Below are positions 36,690 to 47,800 of a stretch of 64,000 nucleotides of DNA, one piece after another. The translations under genes were made by a program, and so were the position numbers. The notes under the pieces are model-generated. The model was not told the DNA's origin. It did no database searches and worked only from the letters and a program-made list of their open reading frames with translations. Source of the stretch: Cryptomeria japonica (Eukaryota; Streptophyta; Pinopsida; Cupressales; Cupressaceae). Where the stretch lies: positions 379,097,392 to 379,161,391 of the forward strand of contig NC_081415.1 of assembly GCF_030272615.1 (NCBI RefSeq), in the 5' to 3' direction. How positions within the stretch are numbered: position 1 is the stretch's first letter; each line of letters opens with the position of its first letter.

Positions 36690-37264
36690 ACCGAAAGGCT
36701 CACTCATTGTACTAGAATGCAAATTCTAAAGGCAAGCCCAAGGTTGATAATGAAGGGTTCACTAAAGTCAATAATGTGAGTAGAAAATACCTAGTGAGAC
36801 AAATATTTTTTGGTCCAAAGAGACAAGAATGGTATGTACACAAATTCCATGGTTACTGTTACCAGTGTAATAAGTTTGGACATAGAATTGTTGAGTGTAG
36901 TTTGATGCATAAGCCCCCTCGTAGTTTTCAAAGTAGAAATCCATTTGCTGCACTTTGAGAGATGAATTTTATTTGTTATCAAAGTAATGGGTTTAGTCAT
37001 AAGAGTTATGAATGTAGGAGAAGTCAGTCGGTATCCTACAATAGTTTTTCAAGTTCATCTTTCAATGGCAATGTGAAATGCTATCATTGTCAAAATGTTG
37101 GCCACATTGCAAAGCATTGCAAAATCAAGACATCTAAGCAAAAGAAGTTTGTACTAGATCAGAGACTAGAAGCAAAATCAGAGCAGAAAATTGTAGTAGA
37201 CAAGAAGAAGAAAGCCAACCTGGTTTGGGTTGAAAAGGATACAATAAGGCCGAATCAAGTCTGA
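36690..37264 (+). pseudogene. C1 second gag/nucleocapsid fragment
   Basis: Three knuckles: CYQCNKFGHRIVEC (36859 on), CYQSNGFSHKSYEC with the second Cys lost, and CYHCQNVGHIAKHC (37080 on). A Lys/Glu-rich tail follows (KKKKANLVWVEKDTIRP). A stop at 36958 separates the first from the second. This is more nucleocapsid sequence after an RT piece, so gag material occurs twice. Confidence 0.75.
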
Positions 37265-37284
37265 TTGTCCAAACTGCCCTGCAT

Positions 37285-38329
37285 GCAGAAAGAAGAAATT
37301 TATGGGTAGTTGACAATGGTTGTTCCAATCACATGACCAAAGATAAAAAGAAGTTCATCAAGCTTGAAGATTGGAATGGAGGTTTAGTGAGGTTTGGAGG
37401 CAATAAGGATATCTTGTGTAAAGAGTTTGCTGATCAGATGCAATCAGAGTTTGAGATGTCAATGCTTGGAGAGCTGTCATATTTTCTTGGTTTGCAAATT
37501 TCACAGCAAGATAAAGGAATATTTATCTCTCAAACCAAGTATGCCAAAGATATGTTGAAGGAATATCACATGGAAGACAACAAGCTGATAAGTACCCCCA
37601 TGGTAACTGGATGCAAGTTGAGCAAGGTTGATGAGCCACCGAAAGTGGATTAGACCCTGTATAGATCCATGATTGGTAGTTTGTTATACCTTACTGCCTC
37701 AAGACTGGATATAGTGCAGGCAGTATGTATGGTGGCAATATTCAAGCTACACCTAAACAATCAAATGAGAATGCAGTTAGAAGAATATTTAGGTACCTAC
37801 AAGGAACACTTAATTATGGCTTATGGTATCCAAATCAAGGAGATTTCACTTTATAGGCCTACACTAATGTTGATTGGGTAGGCTCCATTGATGACCAGAA
37901 AAGCACAAGTGTTGGCACAATCTTTTTAGGTGACCGATTAGTTTCATGGCACAACAAGAAGTAGTATTCAGTCTCCTTATCTACTATTGAGGTAGAATAT
38001 ATTGTTGGTGCTACATGTTGTTCTCAAGTGTTATGGATGAAGCAAATTCTCACAGACATTGAGATAGAAATATCTGACCCCATTTCAATCTGGTGTGATA
38101 ACTCAAGTGAAATCAACATTTCAAAGAATCCGGTTATGCACTCAAGGACAAAACACATTATTATCAAATACCATTTTCTTAGAGAAAAGGTTGCAGAGCA
38201 AGAAGTGAAGGTAGAATATGTTCCTACAAGTGAACAAGTTACTGATATCTTCACAAAACCTCTATCGGTAAACACATTTGAGTATCTAAGACATAAGTTA
38301 GGAGATTTCTCACCAGCTTTATGCACTTA
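37285..38329 (+). pseudogene. C1 protease remnant fused to late RT and RNase H
   Basis: Protease signature LWVVDNGCSNHMTKDKKKF near 37300-37350 (DNG replaces the catalytic DSG), then within 60 bases the frame 37333-37653 passes into RT thumb sequence (FEMSMLGELSYFLGLQISQ, STPMVTGCKLSK). GAG-pre-integrase, integrase and the RT palm are all missing. RT/connection continues (SMIGSLLYLTASRLDIVQAV), then RNase H at 38028-38326 with CDNSSEINISKNPVMHSRTKH and EQVTDIFTKPLSVNTFEYL. Frame changes and stops occur near 37650, 37880 and 37960. Confidence 0.8.
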
Positions 38330-38354
38330 AATGTGTATGGAGTTTTGTGGTTCA

Positions 38355-39283
38355 AGGGGAGTTCATAGCCATACAATTTTTACTCTTGGACCATATCTTA
38401 GACATAGGGGGAGATCAAATGTCTATATAATAGTTCTGACTAGTTTGAAGCTTTGGGAAGTTGTCTATTCAATTTGTTTATCTACCATAGTTGTCATCAG
38501 CTTGACCAGGAAGTTAACTTCATAGGAGGAGAACTTGATCATCAATCCTTGTTTGTGAGTTTTATAGTTTTCTATTCAATTTGTCTATCTACAAAAGTCG
38601 CAATTGGTCTATTAGGAGATAGGGTAGAGTAGTCTGGCCTACCAGAAATTTATGTTTGAGCCCTTTGTCATTGTTGTCAAAGGGGGAGAAAGAACGCAGT
38701 TGGAGATAGTGCATATTGTGAGTCCAGGTTGTGGAGGTTAACCCGATAATATGTGTGTTGACATCAAGGACAAAGGGGGAGATTGTTGGCATTGTATTGT
38801 CATTGTGGGAATTCATAGCTATACATTTTTTACTCTTGGACCATATCCTAGACACAGGGGGAGATCAGATGTTTGTATGGTAGTTCCGGCTGGTTTGAAG
38901 CTTTGGGAAGTTGTCTATTCAATTTGTTTATCTACAAAAGTTACCATCAACTTGAGCTAGAAGTTAACTTCACAGGAGGAGAACTTGATCATCAATCCTC
39001 ATTTGAGAGTTTATAGTTGTCTATTCAATTTGTCTATCTACAAAAGTCACAATTGGCCTACCGGGAGACATGGTAGAGTAGTCTGGCCTACCAAAAATTT
39101 ATGTTTGAGCCCTTTGTCATTGTTGTCAAAGGGGAGAAAGAACACACTTGGAGATAGTGCATATTGTGAGTCTGGGTTATGGGATAGTGCATATCATGGG
39201 TCCGGGTTGTGGAGGTTAACCCGATAATATGTGTGTTGACATCAATGCCAAAGGGGGAGATTGTTGGCATTGTATTGTCATTG
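38355..39283 (+). repeat. Tandem duplication (~455 bp x2) spanning the C1 polypurine tract
   Basis: 38355-38805 and 38806-39283 are two copies of one segment. Each contains GTTCATAGC, TACTCTTGGACCATATC, a GGGGGAGATCA run, AGTTTGAAGCTTTGGGAAG and the terminal polypurine tract followed by the first 22 bases of the LTR (TGTTGGCATTGTATTGTC...). The second copy has an additional 30-bp duplication (39153-39182 and 39183-39212, GATAGTGCATAT...). Confidence 0.85.
39247..39261 (+). other. C1 polypurine tract (functional position)
   Basis: GCCAAAGGGGGAGAT directly upstream of the 3' LTR. A second copy without a full LTR lies at about 38769-38783 through the local duplication. Confidence 0.8.
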
Positions 39284-40229
39284 ATGTCAACCAATGAGTA
39301 TTTCAATCGATATGTAAGATGTTGTTATCAATATTAGATATTGTTGGCATGTTGATGTCAACTAGTATGTCTATCAATCGGTAATCAAGAAAACCCGGTA
39401 AGTGCGGTCTGAGATAGCATGTTTTAACTGACAGAATAGTGAAGTGCATGATATGAAGGTTAACCGGTTAGTGTATACTAGTAGCATGTTCAGTTAGTGA
39501 TTGAATTTGAACCAACACAATCAAGTGAGATGGATGATGACAGATATGTCACATGGACTCCAGGTGGTGAACATGCAGTGGTAGGTGAATGGTGCATCGG
39601 TGAGGTAGTTGCCGACTAGGTCGGTATTAAATGTCAACTATGAAAAACATGGATCGGTTGCAGAGGATTGTGGCTCAAAGTAGATCGAAGGGAAAATATT
39701 TTATTCTTTGACATTATGATCAAAGCAAGATATCTTATTGTCTTCCTGATCTGGAGAAGGAAACTGCTAGATCATTTATTGTGATCGACAAAATCAAGAT
39801 CGATGATCAGAGTCCATTTTTCTAAATATACTAAATGTTTATAGGAAGAATAAAAAGAGGACAAATATTTTTGCTGAACTATTGCAGGTTGTCGATTCAA
39901 GAAGATGAGATCTGATTTGATACAGATCAAGGTCGGTGAATAAAACCCTAAGCACGTGAAGTTTGAGTTTTTGTTTTGGTGAGAAAGCAATAGTATAAAT
40001 GTGCAGATCATAGATATAAGATATTTGATGTTGGATGAGATATTTATGATAAAGTGAATCTCTACGAGGCAAGATTTGATTAGTTTGAGTGTGATAGAAA
40101 AATATTGAAGTGACTGAGTGTTGGAGAAGAACCGATAAGATAAGTGTAATAGGCAAGGGTCAAGGTTACCGGTAAATAGTTGAAGAGGTTAATTGTTTAT
40201 TAAACTAGCAGTGTTTGAACCGGTAAGAC
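39262..40229 (+). repeat. C1 3' LTR, first part
   Basis: 968 bp matching 32356-33310, interrupted after AAGAC by C2. Confidence 0.9.
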
Positions 40230-41448
40230 TATTGGCCATTTGATGGAATTGATTATGTGTTGCATTGATGTTTTTTTATTCATACCAACACTAGCTATTT
40301 GGATGCTTTACTAGTACCCTTCTGGTCCCAGTAGGTTGAGTGGTTTCTGGTTGATTTGGATCTACAATGATCCAATAGGGTCTGATATAGTTTGGTAATG
40401 GAATTGTCTTGTTCATGATACTCATGCTCATATTTGGTCAATTAGTTTTGGTCTGGTGATCAGATGCTATCATGATTGCTTAGAAGCTTGGCTTCTAGTT
40501 CTGGCCAGGGTTTCAATGACAAAGATTTTGATGAATATCTTTGATTAATTGTATAACTAGTGTTGGTGTAGCTTCTAGTGAAGTTCTAGGATGTTGTTGG
40601 TGATCATGTTCGAAACTTGGTGGATGGAGATCATTGTTGTAGCATGTGGACCTATACTGGGTCCCGGTTGATCTAGGTTATGGACTGGCTTTAATGTAAC
40701 GTGTGTATTGGACCTCTTGATGTATTTCCAGGATGTCTTATGTGTTGGATATTTTTTGTTTGGTCTAAAGGCGACATGGCTTGTAATTATGTAATTGGTT
40801 TATTATCTGGTGGATGACCTAATTTTTTATGGTCGAGGGTTTGCATATATAGATGTAAGATCTCATTGTAGATCATCATGGTTATGTTAGAGGTCATGGT
40901 CAAGGAATGTAATGTGCAAATAATGTAATAGCATTCAGGCAACAGATTTGGTTGATCTGTGGAGATCAAATTGGGTTTATGTAAGAGGATTTAGTCCTCC
41001 AATATTGAGCTTAATCAGAACTGTCCTCAGGCATAGGAGATGATATCTTTTGCAGTTCAACACTTCTCCAAATTATAGTCTAGATTTCTATGTAGTCAGT
41101 GAGGCTCCTTTTGTGATGAGAAGTGCGCTCTAAGCTATTGGCCTTCCTATAAGTGTAGGCCCCTCAATTGTAATTCACATAATTATTGCACAAGTATTAT
41201 CTGACTGTGGGTAGGCTTCCCACCGTAGTTTTCCCCTTTACTGTGTTTTCCACGTACAAATCTTGGTGTCATATGGATGGAATTTATTCTGTGATTATTG
41301 TTTATGCTTAATTGGTTTAACTGCTATTCCAATATTGATGTTTTGGGTTTCGGTATTAAAGTTTAAATTGCTAATGGTTTCGGTAATCTTAGACAACTTA
41401 TTCAACCCCCCCTCTCAGTTGTCTTATGGTTATTTGAACTATCTAACA
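40230..41448 (+). repeat. C2 5' LTR, 1219 bp
   Basis: Starts TATTGGCCATTTGATGG (TG changed to TA) and ends GAACTATCTAACA at the primer site. Homologous to 52835-53328 plus 58308-59044. Carries CCCACCGTAGTTTTCCCC near 41218 and CCCCCCCTCTCAGTTG near 41405. Confidence 0.9.
40846..40852 (+). promoter_or_regulatory. Putative TATA box of C2 5' LTR
   Basis: TATATAG followed by ATGTAAGATCTCATTGTAG. The motif and its downstream block are conserved in the C2 3' LTR at 58438-58470 and in solo LTR S2 at 26461. Confidence 0.55.
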
Positions 41449-41462
41449 ATTGGTATCAGAGC
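41449..41462 (+). other. C2 primer-binding site (tRNA-iMet)
   Basis: ATTGGTATCAGAGC immediately after the LTR, the standard plant copia primer site. Confidence 0.9.
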
Positions 41463-41506
41463 TTTGGTCCTCTCTGCAGAAATCTTAACCACTTGAGGAA
41501 GATCCT

Positions 41507-42412
41507 ATGGCAACTAATAGTTCAAGTTCATCCAGTTCTTCTGGAGCTATCTTTCAGAGGGATATTCCAAGGCTTGATGGAACAAATTACATAGTATGAA
41601 AGATTCAGATGGAGACTCATCTGAGATATCTTGACAAGGAGATTTGGGAGATCACATAGAATGGTGTCACACCTTATAATCTAGGATCTGGCAATCCTCC
41701 TCTGGCAAACCTTGACAAGGAGCTTGAGAATGATTGTAGAGCAAGAGAATCCCTCTTGTGTGCACTTTTTGATCAACACATAATGGGATTAACCGACAAA
41801 TCATCTGGAAAGCCTATATGAGATAAGTTGGAGACTCTTAATGAAGGTGACCCTAAAGTAAATATTGCTGAACTTGATGGTTACTGGGTGAGATATGAAA
41901 ACCTAAAGATGGAAGAAGATGAAAGGATTACTACATTCATGGAAAGGGTAAATGAGATTGTTATGGGAATTCAATGTTGTGGTGAAAATCTGAGCGAAGA
42001 TGAAATTGTTTATAAAGTCCTGAGAGCCCTACCACTGGCTTATAAAATGAAGGCTACTACTATTAATGAGTTGAGAACAATGGCTAATACACCTGTCAAT
42101 AGAGATAATTTGGTTGGGAAACTATCTTCTTTTGACCTTGAAGAATTTGGACCTTCTGGAGCTGTGAAGACTGAACCTTCTTTTCATGCATCTACATCTA
42201 CAACTGGTAAGCAAGATTGGAAAGCTTTTTATGCAAAGGAATTGGAAGATATGAAGAGAGAATATGATGATTTTGAGAAACTTGAAGCACTATTTGCTAG
42301 AAGAGTACCTAAAGGACCGATAGGAAGTAAGTATGAAGGAAAACACCTTTTAAATGTTTTGCATGTAATAAGATTGGTCATTTTGCATCTAGATGTCCTG
42401 AAAGGAATTTAA
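41507..42412 (+). pseudogene. C2 gag, broken
   Basis: Start at 41507 (MATNSSSSSSSSGA), 58 bases after the LTR. Stops occur at the conserved Trp (VxKIQMETHL) and before NGVT. The UBN2 capsid domain is at 41828-42412: VRYENLKMEEDERITTFMERVNEIV, then EDEIVYKVLRALPLAYK and TINELRTM. A frameshift near 42345 moves into the single zinc knuckle CFACNKIGHFASRC. Gag would form the particle and bind RNA. About 300 residues in total, normal for copia. Confidence 0.85.
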
Positions 42413-43060
42413 GATTTGAAGGAAGAGTTAGAAGATCATTTAAGCCTAACCCTGGATATCAAAACAAGTACAAGTACAAGAAAAATAGAGAAAAATCATG
42501 CTACATAGCGGATAAGGAAGGCATTATTGATTATGATGATGAACCAACATAAGACTCTGCTAGTGGTTCCAACAATAGGAAGGAATGGGTGTTCCTGGCT
42601 ATCAAGGAAGATGATCTGACACTAGAAGAGAATGTACCTAAAGAGAAGGCACTTGCTGCTAAAATTGAAGACAAAGATGAATGGGTAATTGACAGTGGTT
42701 GTTCACATCATATGACTAGAGATAAAGGGAAGTTTTTGTCTTTGTAAGAATTTGATGGCGATCTAGTTAGATTTGGAGATGACAAAGCATGTATGATCAA
42801 AGGAAAAAGAACTATATCATTGGATGGTAAGAACAATACTGACAATGTTTATTATGTTGAAGGTTTAAGGCATAATCTTTTGAGTGTAGGATAGTTGGTA
42901 GATAAGGGATTTCAATTACAATTCAAGGATGAAAAATGCAAAATCATTAACAGATCTGGTTTGGAGATTGCAACCGGTACATTGACAAAAGGTAATATAT
43001 TTCATTTGAACGTGAGAAGACATGTTTGATTACATAGATTGATGAGAGTTGGATATGGCA
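42413..43060 (+). pseudogene. C2 protease and post-knuckle region
   Basis: Acidic linker, then the aspartic protease WVIDSGCSHHMTRDKGKF with the DSG triplet intact at 42691-42699, followed by FGDDKACMIKGKRTISLDGK and the LRHNLLSVG block ending in a TAG. The frames are interrupted by stops near 42550, 42747 and 42892. It would process Gag-Pol. Confidence 0.8.
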
Positions 43061-43067
43061 TAAAAGG

Positions 43068-43808
43068 TTGTGTCATGTGAATTTTTATTGCATTATGAAG
43101 ATTAGTTCAACTAAGGAAGTTAGGGATATACCTAAGATTATGAAGCCCTATAATCTGGTATGTAAAGAATGTCAAATGGGTAAACAGGTCAGAACCTCTT
43201 TTAGAAGTATACAAGATAAATCAAATGATGTTATTGATCTTATTCATATTGATTTGTGTGGCCCTGCTAGAGTTAAAAGTTTTCAAGGTGATAGATATTT
43301 CATGCTGATCATTGATGATTATTCTAGAATGATGTGGGTTACTTTTCTTAAGAAGAAATCTGAAGCATTTGAAAAGTTTAAAATGTTTAAGGCTAAAGTG
43401 GAAACTGAGACAAGATTGAAGATTAAATGTTTGAGGTTAGATCATGGTGGATAATTCACATGCGATGAGTTTAATAATTTTTTTGAAAAGCATGGTATAA
43501 GAAGACAATTTTCTACTCCCTGGACACCTCAGTAGAATGGGGTTGTGGAAAGGAAGAACAAAACTATCTTGGATGCTACTAGAACAATGATGATGGAAGC
43601 TAGTCTACCTCATATCTACTAGAGAGAACCAATGAGCACAATGGTCTATACATTCAACAGAGTACAACTCAAAAGAGAAACCGATAAGACACCTTATGAA
43701 TTATGGTTTGGCAATACACCTACAATTAAGTATTTCAGAATTTTTGGTAGTAAATGTTATATCAGGAGAGATGATATCATTGGGAAATTTCATCCTAGAT
43801 GTGATGAA
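43068..43808 (+). pseudogene. C2 integrase, N-terminal and core part
   Basis: GAG-pre-integrase/zinc finger with CKECQMGKQVRTSF. Core: LIHIDLCGPARVKSFQGDRYFMLIIDDYSRMMWV (first and second Asp), CLRLDHGG, stop, FTCDEF, then TPWTPQ, stop, NGVVERKNKTI (catalytic Glu). After another stop (expected Trp) comes TFNRVQLKRETDKTPYELWFG and IFGSKCYIRRDDIIGKFHPRCDE. The N2 insertion begins right after this GAA codon; the protein resumes at 50552. Confidence 0.88.
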
Positions 43809-44584
43809 TGTTAGTATTCCCAAAGATACTGAGAGGGGGGGTGAATCAGTATCTAATCAGTTAATGGATTTTCTAAACTTATTAAATGAATTGCATGCCA
43901 AAATAGTGTACCGGTAAACCAAAATTAATGCAGTAAATAAGATCAGTAAACACAACATAGAAAGTACACCATAACACAATATTTTTAACAAGGAAACCTA
44001 GTGTGGGAAAAACCTTGGTGGGATTTGTGACCCACAATATTCGCTCATTGGTCAATAAGTGAATATTATTGATACAATAGGGGTCTGCACATGCAGGAAG
44101 GCCAACTGCCTAAAGCTCACTGCTTAAATACAAAAAGGGAAGTCTCACTGACTTACAAAAGTGGATTATGTAAATCCAATGTCATGTACTACTTCGGTTC
44201 AGCATCTGCTATGCCAGGTTCAGTACTAGTTTAAGCTCATACAACTTCCAAAACCCTATTCCAAGGTCTGCCTTAATATTCGCATCTGCCTATTACATTC
44301 CTTCCATATATTTCCCACCTTACAAATGATTTACAAGATCTCATACTTATATGAGTCCTAATACAATTCGCCTTGTCGGCTTACAAAAATATTTTACAAT
44401 TAAATACAAAATACAATAAACAAAATCCTGTCGGCCATGGTGTCGGTAAACATCTTTGCCGTTGTTGCTACCGATGTCTGTGCCTGTGCCGGTGTTTGCT
44501 AGTGCCATAGGATTGTAAGGTTGCCATCAATGACAATACCTTCAATCATCTACAATTTCTCATTGGAGTGTACATTTGCCAACA
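43809..44584 (-). repeat. N2 3' LTR, 776 bp
   Basis: TGTTAGTATTCCCAAAG...CATTTGCCAACA, closely similar to 49770-50546. Carries AGAGGGGGGGTGAATCAG and GGGAAAAACCTTGGTGGG. Confidence 0.92.
44346..44352 (-). promoter_or_regulatory. Putative TATA box in N2 LTR
   Basis: Minus strand TATAAGT followed by ATGAGATCTTGTAAATCAT, a layout like the TATA plus AGATCT block of C2 and S2. Tentative. Confidence 0.35.
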
Positions 44585-44599
44585 ATCTCCCCCTTTGGC
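44585..44599 (-). other. N2 polypurine tract
   Basis: ATCTCCCCCTTTGGC next to the LTR; the minus strand GCCAAAGGGGGAGAT is identical to C1 39247-39261. A second, similar tract (CCCCCTTTGGCATCAATG) lies at 44761-44778. Confidence 0.85.
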
Positions 44600-44818
44600 A
44601 TTGATGGCAACACTCATGAGAAAAAGCCAAAAATTATATCCAAAAGTGTTGTCCAAAACTGTCTTACTAAAAACTGTCAATGTGTGCTCCCCCTGAGTAG
44701 ATGATCTCTTCTGTCATACATTTTTCTCATCCTTATTCCTTTTTCTCATCCTCTACTACTCCCCCTTTGGCATCAATGACAAAGGTTGTCATTCAATGTC
44801 AATTGAGTGTAGTTCCTG

Positions 44819-47800
44819 TTATGATCCCTGTAACCGGTGGGTTATAAAAGCAACATTCAGACTATTGTAGAATCTTTCATTGTCCTTTAGTGCTGCTTCA
44901 GTCCTCTAGATTGTACCGATGAGTAAGTGCATTTTCTCTTCTGGTGTCTTAAGTCCTAGAACAAGGGCCTAATAAATCTCTTTTCTCAAAGAGATGAGGA
45001 TATCTAGTTTAGGACCTAGCCTACACTTCAGTTCCTTTGCCTTAAACCTTAATCTCTCTTTATCTTTTTCAATTTTTTTCAATTTTCTCTTCAAAGCCGG
45101 TAATTTCTTGTTCTACTACCAATATTGAGTCTAATGAACCTATTAAATTGTCAGCAATATCATTGATTTCCTTTTGTGCTTTGTTGATCTCTTTATCTAA
45201 ATCTTCTGTCAAAATGTTTGTTTTACATGTGTCTCTGTACAATTTCTTGAAGTCCAAAATTGTCTTACCTAGTGCCAGTAATAATGTATCCATATGTTCC
45301 TTACTCTTCTTTGTTGTCTCCTCAAAGAATTTTTCTTTCTCTTTATTCATTTTCTCTATGAAAGTCTCCTCATTGATTTGATCAATTGTTAGAAGATTGT
45401 CAGTTATGTACTTAGACAATGTGTCTAATTGGCCTAAAGAATCTTTATTCTCTATGTTACACTTGGGTGTAATCATCTTCAAAATTGGTATGGTGTCATC
45501 AATAGCCTTATATGCTAGTGCATTACAATCTGTTATTTTCTTAATTAAATCTAATAATACCTCTGTCACATTGGTTGGTCTAAATTCAGTCATGGAGGTT
45601 CTGGATGACTATCCAACTACCTTCACAATTTGTAATCCTTCAGTGGTAGTAATAGTTTTTCTTTCCTCTTTCTCTAGAGGGTCAATTTGTGTCTGCATTT
45701 CAACTACCAAAGGTTTAGGTTTTTTAGTTGTAGCCAATGGCACTATCTCTGTATGTACCTATGAATGAACCTGTTGCTTTACTTGTTTCTTTGTATGTCT
45801 CTCTGCATGTTTCTCTGTGCTCTCTACTAATGGTTTCTCTAATGGTACCTCTGATGATTTTACAGTGGTATCCACTGTCAGTTTTTTTGTTTACACCTTA
45901 GTACTATCCACTGTCAGTGACTTAGTAGATACATCAGTATGTATACTAATGATATCTTCCTTTCCTGTATCCGAGGAATCAGTTGCCTATTCAATTTGTT
46001 GTTCAGTCCCAATTGCAATGTTTCCAACTATATTCTCCATAATTGTCTCAACTGTAGTGTCATCTATCAGTGGCTCAGTTGCCAAATCTCTCTCTCACTT
46101 GTTTCCTTATCAACCACAATGTTCACTTCCTGTGTGTCAATATTCATTGTACATAGCACCTTAGAATCAAGATTTGTGTCCTCATGTGGTGTTTCCATAC
46201 TCTTTGTTTCTGGTGGTGTATCAACATTTTGTGTCAGTGGAGTATCAGAAAGAGGTGGGGGTAAGTTATCTGTTATCTTTATACTCAGAGGACCACCTAC
46301 TTTACCTTTCCCCTTATCCTTATAATTTTCTTTTTGATAGACTTTAAAGGTCTTTGGTCTCTTAAGCTCTTCTTGTTTCTCTTTCTCAACAAAGAATATA
46401 TCCCATTTATCTGTTGTCTCTTCTGATATCTCATTAACTCTACCATCCATTAGTGCTACATGTCGGTGACTAGTTGAAAATATAGTCCGGTTGGCCTCAC
46501 TTATCAATTCATCAATTTCTTCTATTGAATTTATTGGGTGAACTGCAAGTAGTTTTTCTATCTTCATCTTTTTATCCAATTCAACAATTGTTTCTCTCCT
46601 TGCTTCTAACCTTCTATACAACTCATTTGGTAAATCATCTACAACCTCAATCAAAAATTTGTTGTAGATATCCAAGTGTAGGATAACACTGTTTTCAATG
46701 CTTTCCTTTTCATCACTGTTAAAAGTATCATACAACTTGCTAATGTTTGATAAGTTACCATTTTCCGTTATCTCATTCAAAAGGTTTTCAAGTGGAGGAA
46801 CAACTTGTTTTTCTTTTCTTTTCTTTGGTGTTAACTTCTTTGCTAGAGGCCTAACTACCTGTTGTTTCTGTCTTGTTCTCTTAGGTGTAGGAGCGGGTAC
46901 CGGTGAAGGTTTCCTTTTCCTTACTACCCTTTTAAACTCTACTAGTATTTCAATGTCAGAGGAGGTACCAACCAGTGAAAGATGTGTTTTTGGTTGTAAT
47001 CCTTCCAAGTCACTCTCCTTAATAGCAGTTTTATTCAATACATCTTCCTTGATTGCTTTTGCCTACCTTGTTCCTTTCTAACTATTTGTTCAGTTTTCTT
47101 TATTCTTTTCTGAGATTGAATACTACTTTCAATTGTTTATGCATTTCCAAATACTTCTTCAGTTGGTTCTTTAGGAGATTCTAAGAGGGCTTTTGCATAA
47201 GTTTCAATTATGTTCTCATCTACCTCATATCCCATTTTCGTAACCCAAATAGTCCTTGGGACTACTTCCTCCATCCAAATTTCATCTTTCTTAATTACAA
47301 AGCATATCTCCTTTTGATATTTGTCAACAATAGATTGAGATAGCCTTATCCTAGTTTTCATTCTATCCTTCATTGTTTGAAAGTGTTCATTTATGTTCTT
47401 TTCTCTGTCATCTCCCATGTTGTTCAGTATGTCCAGTAGTTGTTTTCCTACCGGTATGTCAAAACCAAAATCCTTTCTACCAATACCGGGTACTTCCTTG
47501 GTAATATACAACATTAAACACACAAGTATGTTGCCAAATCTGAAAGTCCCTTTCTTGTCCCCTTTGATCTTCTTCAAATTACCTATTAGTTCATCCTTCA
47601 ACCACTTGCATATGTCAATATTTGCATTGTTGTTTACCATGTCATAGGCACTCTTGATACATAAGCTAGAAATGGAGTTTAATCTATTAGCATGTGTAAC
47701 TTTGTATCCAATAATCATGCTGATGAACCTTACGTTGATATCCTTTACATCATTTACTCTCAAGGATCTCTTGCTAAAGGTTGCACCGGTTAGGGTCATT

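Noticed and set aside
46698..47081. Plus-strand open frames opposite N2 ORF2 (also 45397-45768, 47393-47647, 48940-49203)
   Set aside because: They are antisense shadows of the minus-strand coding regions, with no motif of their own.
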